Assembly: GCA_963721115.1 (NCBI GenBank)
Contig: CAVRIA010000014.1
Span: 62,001-126,000 of the forward strand
Length of the DNA: 64,000 nucleotides
Direction of reading: 5' to 3'
DNA from: CAVRIA01 sp963721115
GTDB taxonomy: Bacteria; Desulfobacterota; Binatia; HRBIN30; CADEER01
In this document: one piece after another, positions 9,733-19,608 of the stretch
Layout: each line of letters starts with the position of its first letter
Numbering within the stretch: position 1 is the first letter of the stretch
The notes under the pieces: model-generated
Seen by the model: the letters and a program-made list of their open reading frames with translations, nothing else
Databases searched by the model: none
What the model was told of the DNA's origin: nothing
Position numbers and translations under genes: made by a program

Positions 9733-11973
9733 TCATCGTCTCTTCTTGCCCCTCGCCCGTCTCTCCACCGAAGAGGGGGTCAGCTCGACGACCTGGCGCA
9801 ACTTGCGGCCCGGCGGCTCGGTCAGCTCGGGCCCGTCCCGCTGGACGACCCGCACGTCGAGCCAGTACCATCCAGGGCTGGGCGGCTTCCGCACCATGAA
9901 CGACCACACGACGCTCTCTCCCGCGAACACGTCGCGGTCGAGTGGGACGTTCTGGACAGGCGGTTCACGTCGAGGGGCCTTCTGCAGCAACGGTTCCCAC
10001 CGGACTTCGAGATAAACGCCGAACCGGGGGGCCTTCCAACCGAAGATTCGCCCGATGACGTCCTCGAACGGAGTCCTGATGCCGCTTTCGAGCACCGGCC
10101 AGTCCGCCGTGCCGGCGTTGTGCAGGCGAAGGCGCAAGGCGACCGTCTTCGCCCGGCCGGTCACCTCGATTCCACCCAAGCGGTCGACCGTCGCGATGGC
10201 CTCCGCCGCCGACAACTTGCGAACCGGGGTACCGAGCTCCGTCGTTCCCGGGCTCGGTCCGGCCGCAATGGCCGCATACCAGCGCGGTCGCTGCGGAGAC
10301 GCCGTCACTTCGAACAACGTGAACCCGTCGAACGAATACGATCGGCCGATGAGCGCCGACCCGCGCAATCCGTCCCTGACCTGCGCGGCCATCCGGGGAT
10401 GAGGCCAATTCCGATCCGGACGGAGCAGGATCCAGCGCAGGTGGCTGAGGTCGACGAGGTCCTGCAGCGCCGCCGGATCCGGTAGAGCGCCGCTCGCCGC
10501 CCGCATGGTCCGCACATGCGGGGGCTCGTATCCGGTGAAGCCGTTGAGCAGCGGCAGCCAGTGAAACGTGCTCCCCAGCATGGCCCCGCAGTCGGTCGTG
10601 ATTCCCGTCGGCAGCTCGAGGAGCGGGCCGCGCCCGACCTCGTCGGCGTAGCGCTCGACCATGCGGTAGGCGTCGGCGTGCTCGGCCAACGCAGTCGGCA
10701 TGCGGCTCATCGCGCTGACCAGGATGGTCAATCGGGGCAACGCCGCCAGGAGAGCGAACGCGGCAATCGGAACCAGGGCGACGCGCTTGCCGAAGCGACG
10801 CCGGCACAGGTCGAGGCCCGCCGCGGCGAGCAGACACAGACCGAAGTCGGTCACCATCAACAGTCGCACCCAGCCGCGGAAGTTCCGCAGCGGCGTATGC
10901 GCGGCGAGCTGCCCCAACCCGTCGGGAAGCCCGAAGATCACGATCGCCGTACCGAGAAGGCAGAGCAGCGCCCCGGGGAGCGCGATCCGCCGCCACGTGG
11001 CATCGCTGCGTCCCACCAGGCCGAGCACGGCGAGGAAGGCGAATGGGAGCCGCCAATAGTCGGCGTTCTCGTCCCAGGTTTTGCGGGTCGCCTGCACCCA
11101 CAGCCAGAGCTGACCGCCGTGCTCCCACGGCATGGCGTTCGGCACCATGCCGCGGCTGCGGGCGATGTACGGATGCAAGACGATGGCCGCTACCCCGACG
11201 GCGGCGAGCAGCGCAAGCGCGACGGTCGTCACGAAGGCCACCGCCCGGGGCCGCAAGGTGAGGAGGTCCGCCAGAACCCAGATGGCCAACGCGACACAGA
11301 CGATGCCGGCGATGTAATACGACGTCAGCATGGTCGCCAGCAGGACCGCGAAGAGCCAGAGCGCGCTCTTCCATCCCGGCGCGCTGCGCGCTCGAACCGC
11401 GCCCAGGGCGGCGAGCGGCAAGAACAGATTCGGGTACTGCAGGACGTGGAAGTTGAGCGGAATCCGCAAGATGCCGACCGCGAAGGCGAGCCCGCAGATC
11501 CACGCGACCAGACGCGAGCAGCCGAGCCGGACCAGAAGCGCCGCCATCGCGAGCGCCGCCAGAGGGTAGGTCAGGAAGGTGACGATCGCGGTGGCCAGCA
11601 GGGGCCGCTTCGTCAGAAGGTACAGCGGCGCGAACAGCACCTGCAGGAAGAACAAGTTCTCGGAGCCGGTGAGCTGCGCCGGTGCCGGGTGATAGATGTT
11701 GGCGTCGAACACCCGCGCATGGGGATCCACCAGGGCGTGGGTCACCCAGGACAGGGTCCAGACCATGAGCTCCTCGTCGGGGCGGTAGGGGAACTTTGGA
11801 ATGACGCTGCCCATGTGCCCCAACCACGGCGACGCGAAAGCCGCAAACGTCGCCAGGTACAGCGCGAACGCGGCGATCAACCAGGCATACGGTCTAGCGA
11901 ACCATCGCGTGCCTTCGCTCACGGACGTCCCGGCATCGCCCGCCCCCGGCGCAGACAGCCTGGACAGCAGCAA
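9733..11973 (-). CDS. Polytopic membrane protein with C-terminal beta domain, tandem copy 2, intact
   Basis: This 746-residue protein is the intact member of the duplicated pair. The start is TTG 11973. Hydrophobic segments cover residues ~30-440, and it has the same landmarks as copy 1 (NIYHPAPAQLTGSEN, APLYLLTKRP, NFRGWVRLLMVTDFG). A soluble stretch with LLELPTGITTDCGAMLGS and FHWLPLLNGFTGYEPPH follows. The final ~110 residues (LRLRLHNAGTADWP, VYLEVRWEP, LDRDVFAGESVVWSFMV, PGWYWLDVRVVQRDGPE) look like an Ig-like domain of the kind that follows VxNxGxxxWP motifs. Differences from copy 1 are mostly single substitutions, with a short divergent patch near the QATRKTWDENADYW segment. It is probably first in a four-gene minus-strand operon running to about 4.1 kb. 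Envelope sugar transfer is possible, but no active-site residue was identified. Confidence 0.75.
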   Translation of the reverse strand: MLLSRLSAPGAGDAGTSVSEGTRWFARPYAWLIAAFALYLATFAAFASPWLGHMGSVIPKFPYRPDEELMVWTLSWVTHALVDPHARVFDANIYHPAPAQLTGSENLFFLQVLFAPLYLLTKRPLLATAIVTFLTYPLAALAMAALLVRLGCSRLVAWICGLAFAVGILRIPLNFHVLQYPNLFLPLAALGAVRARSAPGWKSALWLFAVLLATMLTSYYIAGIVCVALAIWVLADLLTLRPRAVAFVTTVALALLAAVGVAAIVLHPYIARSRGMVPNAMPWEHGGQLWLWVQATRKTWDENADYWRLPFAFLAVLGLVGRSDATWRRIALPGALLCLLGTAIVIFGLPDGLGQLAAHTPLRNFRGWVRLLMVTDFGLCLLAAAGLDLCRRRFGKRVALVPIAAFALLAALPRLTILVSAMSRMPTALAEHADAYRMVERYADEVGRGPLLELPTGITTDCGAMLGSTFHWLPLLNGFTGYEPPHVRTMRAASGALPDPAALQDLVDLSHLRWILLRPDRNWPHPRMAAQVRDGLRGSALIGRSYSFDGFTLFEVTASPQRPRWYAAIAAGPSPGTTELGTPVRKLSAAEAIATVDRLGGIEVTGRAKTVALRLRLHNAGTADWPVLESGIRTPFEDVIGRIFGWKAPRFGVYLEVRWEPLLQKAPRREPPVQNVPLDRDVFAGESVVWSFMVRKPPSPGWYWLDVRVVQRDGPELTEPPGRKLRQVVELTPSSVERRARGKKRR

Positions 11974-12004
11974 CGGGCGCTATCGATTTTCCCCATTTGC
12001 TCAT

Positions 12005-12033
12005 CTTATGCGATTTTACTGTGGAAGTTGCAA
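12005..12033 (-). promoter_or_regulatory. Possible promoter of tandem copy 2
   Basis: On the minus strand TTGCAA and CATAAG are separated by 17 bases and lie about 32 bases before the TTG start at 11973. The equivalent boxes occur upstream of copy 1, so the duplicated unit included this region. Each box matches only four of six consensus positions. Confidence 0.3.
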
Positions 12034-12038
12034 AGCCT

Positions 12039-12069
12039 GGTACTGTCCCAATTTCATTGGGACAGTACC
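12039..12069. repeat. Perfect 14-bp inverted repeat with 3-base loop
   Basis: ggtactgtcccaat and its exact complement flank the loop ttc. It lies between two divergently transcribed genes (starts at 11973 and 12272), so it is not placed as a terminator for either. It could be an operator, or the palindromic core of a small dispersed element. No second copy was seen in the window. The rest of the 11974-12271 gap holds only the possible promoter above and GC-rich sequence without a recognised gene. Confidence 0.6.
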
Positions 12070-12271
12070 CAAGGCCTTCCGGCCACAACGGCTTCCGCAG
12101 TCCAGCCGCCCTTCTTCCGCAGTCCAGCCACCCTTCCGCCCGACGCGAAAATGCGGCTCCCTCTGGCGGGAATGACGAACTCGAGACGCATCGACGGATC
12201 ATCGTCTACGATGCGGCTAGCTACTGCCCACGGTTGGCGGCCGCCGTGCGATTGCATGTAAAGAGGCGAAC

Positions 12272-13549
12272 ATGAGCGAGCCGATCCATCGCACTCGTCC
12301 CGGAGCCTTCGACATTCGACCCGCCGACCAGAAAGAAGCGGCGCGCGTCGACGACCTCGTCTGGCTGTCGGAGGGGATGTCGAACTCGTACCTCGTGGTC
12401 ACCCCCGCCGGCCGCGTGATCGTCAACACCGGCCTCGGCTTCGAGGCGCCGGTTCACAAGCGCAACTTCGACGCCGTCGACGGCGGGCCCGTGCGCTACA
12501 TCCTGCTCACCCAGGGACACGTCGATCACGTCGGCGGCGTCGACCTGTTCCGCGAGCCGGGCACCGAGGTCATCGCCCAGCAGAACAACCGAACCTGCCA
12601 GGACGACGACGCGCGCATCCACCCGTTCCGCGTCGCCCACAGCGCCCCGTTCTTCCCGACCGCCGTCGGCAAGGCGGAGAAGAACCGCCGCGTACAGGCA
12701 CGGCCGCAGCCGACGCTGACCTTCGCGGATCGCCACGATTTCGAGCTCGGCGGCGTCCGCTTCGAGCTCATCTCGACGCCGGGCGGCGAAACCATCGACT
12801 CCATGTGCGTGTGGCTGCCGGAACGGCGCATCGCCTTCGTCGGCAACGTCTTCAGCGCCCTGTTCGGACACTTCCCCAACCTCGTCACCCTGCGCGGCGA
12901 CCGCTACCGCCAGGCGCTGCCGTTCATCGAATCGGTGGATCGCGTCCTCGCCCTCGAGCCCGAGCTCCTGCTCACCGGCCACTTCGGACCGATTCGCGGC
13001 GCCGAGCTGGTGCGGACCGAGCTGGCGCGCCTGCGCGACGCCGTGCGTTGCGTTCACGACGCCACCGTCGCGGGCATGAACGAGGGAAAAGACGTCTTCA
13101 CGCTGATGCGCGAGATCCGGCTTCCGCCCGAGCTCGAGGTCGGCCAGGGGTACGGCTGCGTCGCCTGGAGCGTGCGCGCGATCTGGGAGGGCTACGCCGG
13201 CTGGTTCCACCAGCGCTCGACGACCGAGCTCTATCCCGTGCCGGCCGAGCAGGTGTACGCGGACGTGGTCGAGCTCGCCGGCGGCGCCGCCGCGGTCGCG
13301 CGGCGCGCGCGGGAGCGCCTCGCCGGCGGCGAGGCGGTCGCCGCCATCCACCTCGCCGAGATGGCCCTCGCCGCCGAGCCGGCGTCGCGCCCGGCCCTCG
13401 AAGCGTACCTGGCCGCGCACGAGCAGCTGCTCGAGGAGCGCGGCGGCATCAACTTCTGGGAGACCGGCTGGCTGCGCCACCAGATCGAGCGCGCCCGGCA
13501 GGCGTTGGGAGATGGGTTCCCTCTCCCGGCTTTGCCCATCAATTCCTGA
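12272..13549 (+). CDS. MBL-fold protein with alkyl-sulfatase dimerisation domain
   Basis: This 425-residue protein has two parts. Residues ~30-245 form a metallo-beta-lactamase fold: NTGLGFEAP, LLTQGHVDHVGG (residues 79-89), STPGGETIDSMCVW, NLVTLRGDRYRQALPF and LLLTGHFGPI. Residues ~265-330 (VFTLMREIRLPPEL, WSVRAIWEGYAGWFHQRS) are the helical dimerisation domain typical of SdsA1-type alkyl sulfatases. The SCP2-like lipid-binding domain of those ~650-residue enzymes is absent, which leaves a short C-terminus. The zinc motif is HxHxDH in active family members; here the first position is Gln81 (Q81, H83, D85, H86), so sulfatase activity is uncertain. ATG 12272 is preceded by AAAGAGGCGAAC, an acceptable Shine-Dalgarno. 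The last ~10 residues and the stop codon lie inside a dispersed repeat (13520-13648), so the native end may have been replaced. Confidence 0.8.
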   Translation: MSEPIHRTRPGAFDIRPADQKEAARVDDLVWLSEGMSNSYLVVTPAGRVIVNTGLGFEAPVHKRNFDAVDGGPVRYILLTQGHVDHVGGVDLFREPGTEVIAQQNNRTCQDDDARIHPFRVAHSAPFFPTAVGKAEKNRRVQARPQPTLTFADRHDFELGGVRFELISTPGGETIDSMCVWLPERRIAFVGNVFSALFGHFPNLVTLRGDRYRQALPFIESVDRVLALEPELLLTGHFGPIRGAELVRTELARLRDAVRCVHDATVAGMNEGKDVFTLMREIRLPPELEVGQGYGCVAWSVRAIWEGYAGWFHQRSTTELYPVPAEQVYADVVELAGGAAAVARRARERLAGGEAVAAIHLAEMALAAEPASRPALEAYLAAHEQLLEERGGINFWETGWLRHQIERARQALGDGFPLPALPINS

Positions 13550-13648
13550 TGCGGCCCGAATTCGTCATTCCCGCGAAAGCGGGAATCCACGGGACACCCT
13601 GCTACCTCCCCGCCTGGATGCCCGCTTTCGCGGGCATGACGGTTGCTG
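13520..13648 (+). repeat. 129-bp dispersed repeat, copy 1 (palindromic REP-like core)
   Basis: It matches 19433-19561 in the same orientation with the same length. Both copies begin cctctcccggctttgccc and contain the paired arms tcattcccgcgaaagcggga and tggatgcccgctttcgcggg, which can form a long hairpin. This copy starts inside the end of the MBL gene and supplies its stop codon. Confidence 0.8.
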
Positions 13649-13707
13649 CGAGCCCGCGAAGAGAATTGCCGGGCAAATCCCCCACCCCCCAGCCCTCTCC
13701 CATCCGA

Positions 13708-13824
13708 GACTGTCGATTTTCTCCAGGGACGAGATTCCCGAGCTTTGGAAAAGGGCGGTCAGGGGTGTGATTTCAGATGGACTTTGTTCGGACAAATCCC
13801 CCTAAGCCCCCTTTTCAAAGGGGG
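13708..13824 (+). repeat. Dispersed repeat sharing ends with 62341-62446, followed by a C-rich/G-rich hairpin
   Basis: The segment 13708-13791 opens with gactgtcgattttctcc and closes with a tgatttcaNNNggactttgt-type end, as does 62341-62446; the interiors differ. Immediately after it, cccccttt and aaaggggg at 13807-13824 form an 8-bp stem with a 2-base loop. The whole gap from 13550 to 14031 carries this element and the 129-bp repeat but no convincing gene. Confidence 0.6.
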
Positions 13825-14031
13825 AAGTCGGAGTCGCTTGCCTCGCAGGAGATATCGACAGCCTCTCCAGGGCGAGGGGCCGAACCGCGCCCGCATTTTC
13901 ATCCTCTGCGGGCGAGCGCAGCCCGTGGCGACTTCGTGGTGAAATTCCTTTCTGCACGGCGCGCGGACATCATCACTTGCCCTCGCGATGCGCTTGACCA
14001 CGCTCGCTGGGTTCGAGGAATACAGCCGGCG

Positions 14032-15042
14032 ATGTCGGGTGTGCTGAAGATCGCCCTGGTCGGCTGCGGCGCGGTCTCGCGCCTGCACCTGCCGGCGATC
14101 CGCGAAGGCGCGCCGCGGATCGAAATCACCGCCATCGTCGACACCGACCGCGACCGCGCCGAGGCCATGGCGCGAGAGACGGGGGCGCGCGCCTTCGGCA
14201 GTCTGGAGGAAGCGCTCGCCGACGGTGACTTCGAGGCGGTCGACCTGATGCTGCCGCACCACCTGCACGAGGAGATCGCGCTGCGCTGCTTCGCCGCCGG
14301 CAAGCACGTGATCCTCGAGAAGCCGATGGCCACGACTCCGGAGGCCTGCGAGCGCATTCTCGCCGCCTGGCGGCGCGCCGGCACGGTGTTTCTGGTCGCC
14401 GAGAACACGCAGTACTGGCCGGAGGTGCTGACCGCCAAGCGGCTCATCGACGAAGGGGCGATCGGCGAAGTGATCACGGCGCGCGGCAGCTTCGCGATTC
14501 CGCCCCTGCCCGCCTTCTACGGCGGCGACAGACCGTGGCGCTTGGACAGCTCCGTCGCCGGCGGCGGCATCGTCCTCGACGCCGGCTCGCACTGGATCCG
14601 GCCGCTGCGCATGCTGCTCGGCGAGGTCGACGAGGTGGTCGGCGCGCTCGCCCGGCCCTATCCCGCCATGCAGGGCGAGTCGCTGGCGCGCGCCCTGCTG
14701 CGCTTCCGCTCCGGCGTCGTCGCCGCGCTCGACGGCATGATGAAGGAGGGCCCCTTCGTGCCCGAGCCGATGTTCCGCATCACCGGCGCGCGGGCCGAGA
14801 TCACCATCGATCGGCCGGGCCGGGTCCTGCTCTGGGACGACGAGCACCCCGACGGCCGGCAGGTCGGCGAGGTCGGCGGCTACCTGCGCTCGTACCCGGG
14901 CGAGTTCGCCGACTTCGCGGCGGCGGTGCTCGACGGCCGCCCCCTCGCGGCCGGCCCCGAAGCGTCGCTCGGCGAGCTGCGCGTGGCACTGGCGCTGTAC
15001 CGCTCCGCCGCGAGCCGGCGCTGGGAGAAGGTGTGGGAATGA
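14032..15042 (+). CDS. Gfo/Idh/MocA-family NAD(P)-dependent oxidoreductase
   Basis: The protein has 336 residues. The N-terminal Rossmann domain begins IALVGCGAVSRLHLPAI (GxGxxx dinucleotide motif at residues ~8-14). HVILEKPMATT follows at ~100, the EKP motif whose lysine is catalytic in this family. The C-terminal alpha/beta domain contains GGGIVLDAGSHWIRPLRMLLG; in the family the DxGxHxxD region lies near the active site, with His at the HW position here. Members oxidise or reduce sugars, inositols and related alcohols; the substrate cannot be read from sequence. ATG 14032 was chosen over upstream in-frame codons because the family always starts just before the first beta strand and the upstream stretch is repeat sequence. 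It overlaps the following SDR by ATGA, so the two probably act together as dehydrogenases on one pathway. Confidence 0.88.
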   Translation: MSGVLKIALVGCGAVSRLHLPAIREGAPRIEITAIVDTDRDRAEAMARETGARAFGSLEEALADGDFEAVDLMLPHHLHEEIALRCFAAGKHVILEKPMATTPEACERILAAWRRAGTVFLVAENTQYWPEVLTAKRLIDEGAIGEVITARGSFAIPPLPAFYGGDRPWRLDSSVAGGGIVLDAGSHWIRPLRMLLGEVDEVVGALARPYPAMQGESLARALLRFRSGVVAALDGMMKEGPFVPEPMFRITGARAEITIDRPGRVLLWDDEHPDGRQVGEVGGYLRSYPGEFADFAAAVLDGRPLAAGPEASLGELRVALALYRSAASRRWEKVWE

Positions 15043-15794
15043 GCGCCCCCGAGCGTGTGCGCTTCGACTTCTCCGGCCTGCGCGTGCTCGTTACCGGCGG
15101 CTCGAACGGCATCGGCCACGCCGTCGCGCGCGCCTTCGCCGAAGCGGGCGCGAACGTGATCGTCACCGGCCGGCGTCCGGCGGCGGCGGACTACGACACC
15201 GACCTGTCGCGCTTCGAGTACCATCCGCTCGAAGTGAAGGATGGCGCCGCGATCGACGCGCTGGCGCGCGCGCTGCCGGGCCTCGACGTGCTGGTGAACA
15301 ACGCCGGCGCCAATCTCCCCGGCGGTAGGAGCGAGTACCTGCCCGACGTGTTCGAAGAATCCGTGCGCATCAATCTGTTCGGCGCCTACCGGCTGACCTC
15401 CGCCTGTCACGACAAGCTGGCAGAGAGCCGGCTCGACGGCGGCGCCAGCGTGGTCAACCTCGCCTCCATGGCCTCCTACTTCGGAATCACCGCCGTGCCC
15501 GGCTACGGCGCCGCGAAGGCGGCGGTCGTGCAGATGACCAAGACCCTGGCCGCCGCGTGGGCCGCGGACGGCATCCGCGTCAACGCCGTCGCGCCGGGCC
15601 TCGTCCGCTCGAACATGACGGCGCGCATCCAGAACCTGCCCGAGCTCACGCGCAAGGACTTCGAGCGCATGCCGATGTCGCGCTGGGGCACGCCGGAGGA
15701 GATCGCTCCGGCCGTGCTCTTCCTGTCGAGCCCGGCGGCGCGCTACATCACGGGACAGACCCTGGCCGTGGACGGCGGCTACTCGATCGCCTGA
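15039..15794 (+). CDS. Short-chain dehydrogenase/reductase (SDR)
   Basis: This is a classical 251-residue SDR. The cofactor motif VTGGSNGIGHA (TGxxxGIG) is near the N-terminus, NNAG follows, then the catalytic Ser in NLASMASYFG and the YxxxK pair in GYGAAKAA. PAARYITGQTLAVDGGYS closes the fold. Gly-Arg-Arg after the second strand (VTGRRPA) favours NADP(H) over NAD(H) by family precedent. It is translationally coupled to the Gfo/Idh/MocA gene upstream (ATGA at 15039-15042), which suggests sequential redox steps on the same substrate. The substrate is not identifiable. Confidence 0.9.
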   Translation: MSAPERVRFDFSGLRVLVTGGSNGIGHAVARAFAEAGANVIVTGRRPAAADYDTDLSRFEYHPLEVKDGAAIDALARALPGLDVLVNNAGANLPGGRSEYLPDVFEESVRINLFGAYRLTSACHDKLAESRLDGGASVVNLASMASYFGITAVPGYGAAKAAVVQMTKTLAAAWAADGIRVNAVAPGLVRSNMTARIQNLPELTRKDFERMPMSRWGTPEEIAPAVLFLSSPAARYITGQTLAVDGGYSIA

Positions 15795-15906
15795 GGGTAC
15801 GTTCGGATCGCACCCATGAGCACGGCGTCGAAGGCCACGGCGGAAGACATCCGCATCGCCGACCTGGCGCGCCCGCGGCTCGGCGACGCGCAGCGCGCCG
15901 CCATCG

Positions 15907-17088
15907 ATGCCGCCGGCGCGCGTTCCCCTGTCGCTGACGGAGGACGCCGTGCTCGCCGCGGCGCGGCAGCGAACCGGGTTGTCCGATTTCGGCGCGGAGG
16001 ATTTCCTCCCGCGGTTGCGGGTCTGGCTCCGGGCCGCCGACGAGGACGCGGAGCTGAACGCGCTCGGGCGCGCCACGGTATTCGGCAACTGCGTGCGGGT
16101 GCTGTCGAACCGGCTGCGCTTCACCGACCTGCTGGCGCGTCACCCGGAGATCGACGACGTCGAGGTCCGCGAGCCGATCATCATCGCCGGCCTGCCGCGC
16201 TCCGGCACCACGCATCTGGTGAACCTGATCTCGGCCGACACGCGCCTGCGCTCCCTGCCGTACTGGGAGAGCCTGGAACCGTTTCCCGGCCCCGAGGACG
16301 TCGCCGGGCCCGACGGAGTCGATCCGCGCCTGGCGCGTTGCCGTCAGGCCTACGAGCGCGGCGACCGGCTCTTGCCGCTGCTGCGCGCCATGCATCACAT
16401 GACGCCGGAGCACGTGCACGAGGAAATCGAGGTGCAGGAGCTCGATTTCTCGACCTACAACCTCGAATGGTACGCGCGCGTGCCGCGCTGGCGCGACTTC
16501 TACCTGTCCCTGGACCAGCGGCCGCACTACCAGTACCTGAAGCGGGTGCTGAAGGCGCTGCAGTGGTTGCGCGGACCGCATCGGTGGGTGCTCAAGTCGC
16601 CCCAGCACCTCGAGCAGCTCGTGCCGCTCCACCAGACTTTTCCCGATGCCACGATCGTGCTCACCCACCGCGATCCGGTCGCCGTGATCCAATCCGCCGT
16701 CACCATGCTCGCCTACGGTGCGCGCCTGCGGCGCACGCGAGTCGACACGGCCGACATCGCCGCGTACTGGGTGGACCGCATCGAGCAGCTGCTGCGCTCC
16801 TGTGTCCGCGACCGCGATCGGATTCCGCCCGAGCGCAGCCTGGACGTACCGTTCCACGAGTTCATGGCCGACGATGTCGCCATGGTCGAACGCGTCTACG
16901 CATTGGCAGGCCTGCCCGTGACGGCGCAAGCGCGCCACTGCTTCGATCGCTTCATGCGCGCCAACCCGCGCGGCAAGCACGGCCGCGTACGCTACGATCT
17001 GCACGCCGACTTCGGCGTCGACCCCGCCGCCGTGCGCGAGCGCTTCGATTTCTATCTGCAGCGCTTCGCCGTGCGGATCGAGGATTGA
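15907..17088 (+). CDS. Sulfotransferase family protein, likely frameshifted near the N-terminus
   Basis: The protein has 393 residues from ATG 15907. It carries the PAPS 5'-phosphosulfate loop IIIAGLPRSGTTHL, HRWVLKSPQHLEQL, and the 3'-phosphate-binding strand TIVLTHRDPVAVIQSAV. These place it in the Sulfotransfer_3 group, which moves sulfate from PAPS to an alcohol or amine. Family members normally begin with a segment like EDIRIADLARPRLGDAQRAA about 30 residues earlier. Exactly that sequence is encoded from ATG 15816 in a different frame, and it joins this ORF if one base between about 15912 and 15925 is removed. The complete gene is therefore probably 15816-17088 (423 residues) with a one-base insertion. 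The acceptor is unknown. The gene lies 22 bases after the SDR stop if 15816 is used, fitting the same operon. Confidence 0.85.
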   Translation: MPPARVPLSLTEDAVLAAARQRTGLSDFGAEDFLPRLRVWLRAADEDAELNALGRATVFGNCVRVLSNRLRFTDLLARHPEIDDVEVREPIIIAGLPRSGTTHLVNLISADTRLRSLPYWESLEPFPGPEDVAGPDGVDPRLARCRQAYERGDRLLPLLRAMHHMTPEHVHEEIEVQELDFSTYNLEWYARVPRWRDFYLSLDQRPHYQYLKRVLKALQWLRGPHRWVLKSPQHLEQLVPLHQTFPDATIVLTHRDPVAVIQSAVTMLAYGARLRRTRVDTADIAAYWVDRIEQLLRSCVRDRDRIPPERSLDVPFHEFMADDVAMVERVYALAGLPVTAQARHCFDRFMRANPRGKHGRVRYDLHADFGVDPAAVRERFDFYLQRFAVRIED

Positions 17089-17089
17089 C

Positions 17090-17216
17090 AGCCCGTTGAA
17101 AAACCCCACCCCATGCTTCGACAAGCTCAGCACGAGCGGATCCCCTCCTTGATTCACAACGACTTTTTCCGCTCGTCCTGAGCTTGTCGAAGGACGTCCG
17201 GGCTTTTTCAACGAGC
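17090..17216 (+). repeat. 127-bp nested palindromic repeat, copy 1
   Basis: The outer arms agcccgttgaaaaa and ctttttcaacgagc enclose inner arms with ttcgacaagctcag and ctgagcttgtcgaa. The reverse complement of this element recurs at 36081-36213. It lies two bases after the sulfotransferase stop, so it may also act as a transcription end. The remainder of the gap to 17298 holds no recognised gene. Confidence 0.8.
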
Positions 17217-17298
17217 AGTTGAGCGGCACCAGAGAGTCGACGCCGACGGGGCGTGGCGCTCACCCGCGTGACGCGCGCTACCAGAGAGGCGCCTCGCC

Positions 17299-18192
17299 GT
17301 GGTACGGGAGACCATGGTCGCGCAACCTGCGAAGAGCGGCGCCGGGATTCCGCTCGACCGGAACGATCTGGTCGTGCGCGGGATGCTCGCGGGCGCACGC
17401 GTCCTGGCCGCCTATCATCAACATCGCGTTCTCCACCTCGAGCGCGTGGGGCGGCTGCTGCACCGGGATCGACGCGTCGTCCTGGTCGGCAATCACGTGC
17501 TCGACATCGTCGACCCGTTGCTCTTCACGGCGAATCTCCTCGAGCGTTACGGCGTCGTGCCGCACTTCATCGGCCACGAGAATCTCGTCTTCCGCTCGCC
17601 GCTACTGCGCCCCCTCGCCGAGCGCCACGGCATGATTCCCTCGCGCCGCACGAAGGAAGCCGCCTCCGCCCTGCGCCGCGACGGCCTGCTGATGCTCTAC
17701 CCCGGCTCGGGCTCGGAAGCGGCGCGCCGCGTCTACCGCGAGGAGCCGTACCGCCTGAAGTGGGAGGGCCGCTTCGGCTTCCTCCGCCTCGCGTTGCGCT
17801 ACGACGCGGAGATCGTCTTCGTCGCCGCCATCGGCATCGACGAGATGTATTTCCAGACCAGCGCCCGGGTGCCGCGCTGGGTGCTGCGCCTCTTCTCTTC
17901 CGAGCGCTACGAGGGCTCGCGCTGGCAGCTCGGCATGCTGGGACCACACGTCCTGCCGGGCGTTCTCCCCTTCCCCGTACAGATCACCCACGTCGTCTCC
18001 CCGCCGCTCGATCTCGGCGACCGCCAGGCGGCGCGGCGCAGCAAGTCGGCCCTGCGCGAGCTGCATGCGCGTGTCTGGCGGCAGAGCCAGAATTTTCTCG
18101 ACGCCGCCGTCGCCCGGCGCGAGAAGGAGGCGCCACTGCTCGATCGCGCCATCCGCGCCGGCGAGCGGCTGCTGGAGAAGGCGGGGATCTGA
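17299..18192 (+). CDS. Lysophospholipid acyltransferase-like protein (MGAT-type)
   Basis: The protein has 297 residues. VVLVGNHVLDIVDP (about residue 58) is the HX5D version of the acyltransferase catalytic motif seen in monoacylglycerol-acyltransferase-like members rather than the HX4D of PlsC. LLMLYPGSGSEAARR is the second block, corresponding to the FPEG acceptor-binding motif. The family transfers acyl groups from acyl-CoA or acyl-ACP to glycerolipids or similar alcohols at the membrane. No clear membrane span is present beyond a hydrophobic patch near LFTANLLERYG. The start at 17299 (GTG) is the longest plausible; ATG 17314 is an alternative. Downstream (18193-18315) are short imperfect direct repeats of ggggttcggg and the ABC gene. 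Confidence 0.82.
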   Translation: MVRETMVAQPAKSGAGIPLDRNDLVVRGMLAGARVLAAYHQHRVLHLERVGRLLHRDRRVVLVGNHVLDIVDPLLFTANLLERYGVVPHFIGHENLVFRSPLLRPLAERHGMIPSRRTKEAASALRRDGLLMLYPGSGSEAARRVYREEPYRLKWEGRFGFLRLALRYDAEIVFVAAIGIDEMYFQTSARVPRWVLRLFSSERYEGSRWQLGMLGPHVLPGVLPFPVQITHVVSPPLDLGDRQAARRSKSALRELHARVWRQSQNFLDAAVARREKEAPLLDRAIRAGERLLEKAGI

Positions 18193-18315
18193 ATGATACG
18201 GGGTTCGGGGTTCAGGGTTCGGGCGTCGGAGTCGGGGTTCGGGTTCTGAAGGCGCGTACCCCGTAGCCTGGGCCCCTTGCCGAGTCGCACCGATGCGCGT
18301 AGTTGCACTCTGCGC

Positions 18316-19413
<1,098 letters not shown>

Positions 19414-19432
19414 ACCACCGCGACTCTGCCGT

Positions 19433-19561
19433 CCTCTCCCGGCTTTGCCCGTTAATTTCTGATGCGGCCCGAATTCGTCATTCCCGCGAAAGCGGGAATC
19501 CAGGGAACACCCCGCTACCTCTTCGCCTGGATGCCCGCTTTCGCGGGCACGACGGTTGCTG
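19433..19561 (+). repeat. 129-bp dispersed repeat, copy 2
   Basis: Same element, length and orientation as 13520-13648, with paired arms around tcattcccgcgaaagcggga and gcccgctttcgcgggc. It occupies the space between the stop of the ABC gene (19413) and the convergent MgtC/DUF4010 gene, a position where a hairpin could end transcription from either side. Confidence 0.8.
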
Positions 19562-19608
19562 TGTGCCGGTGAGGCGAATTATTGGAATCGGCAAAGCGTC
19601 CTCTCCTG

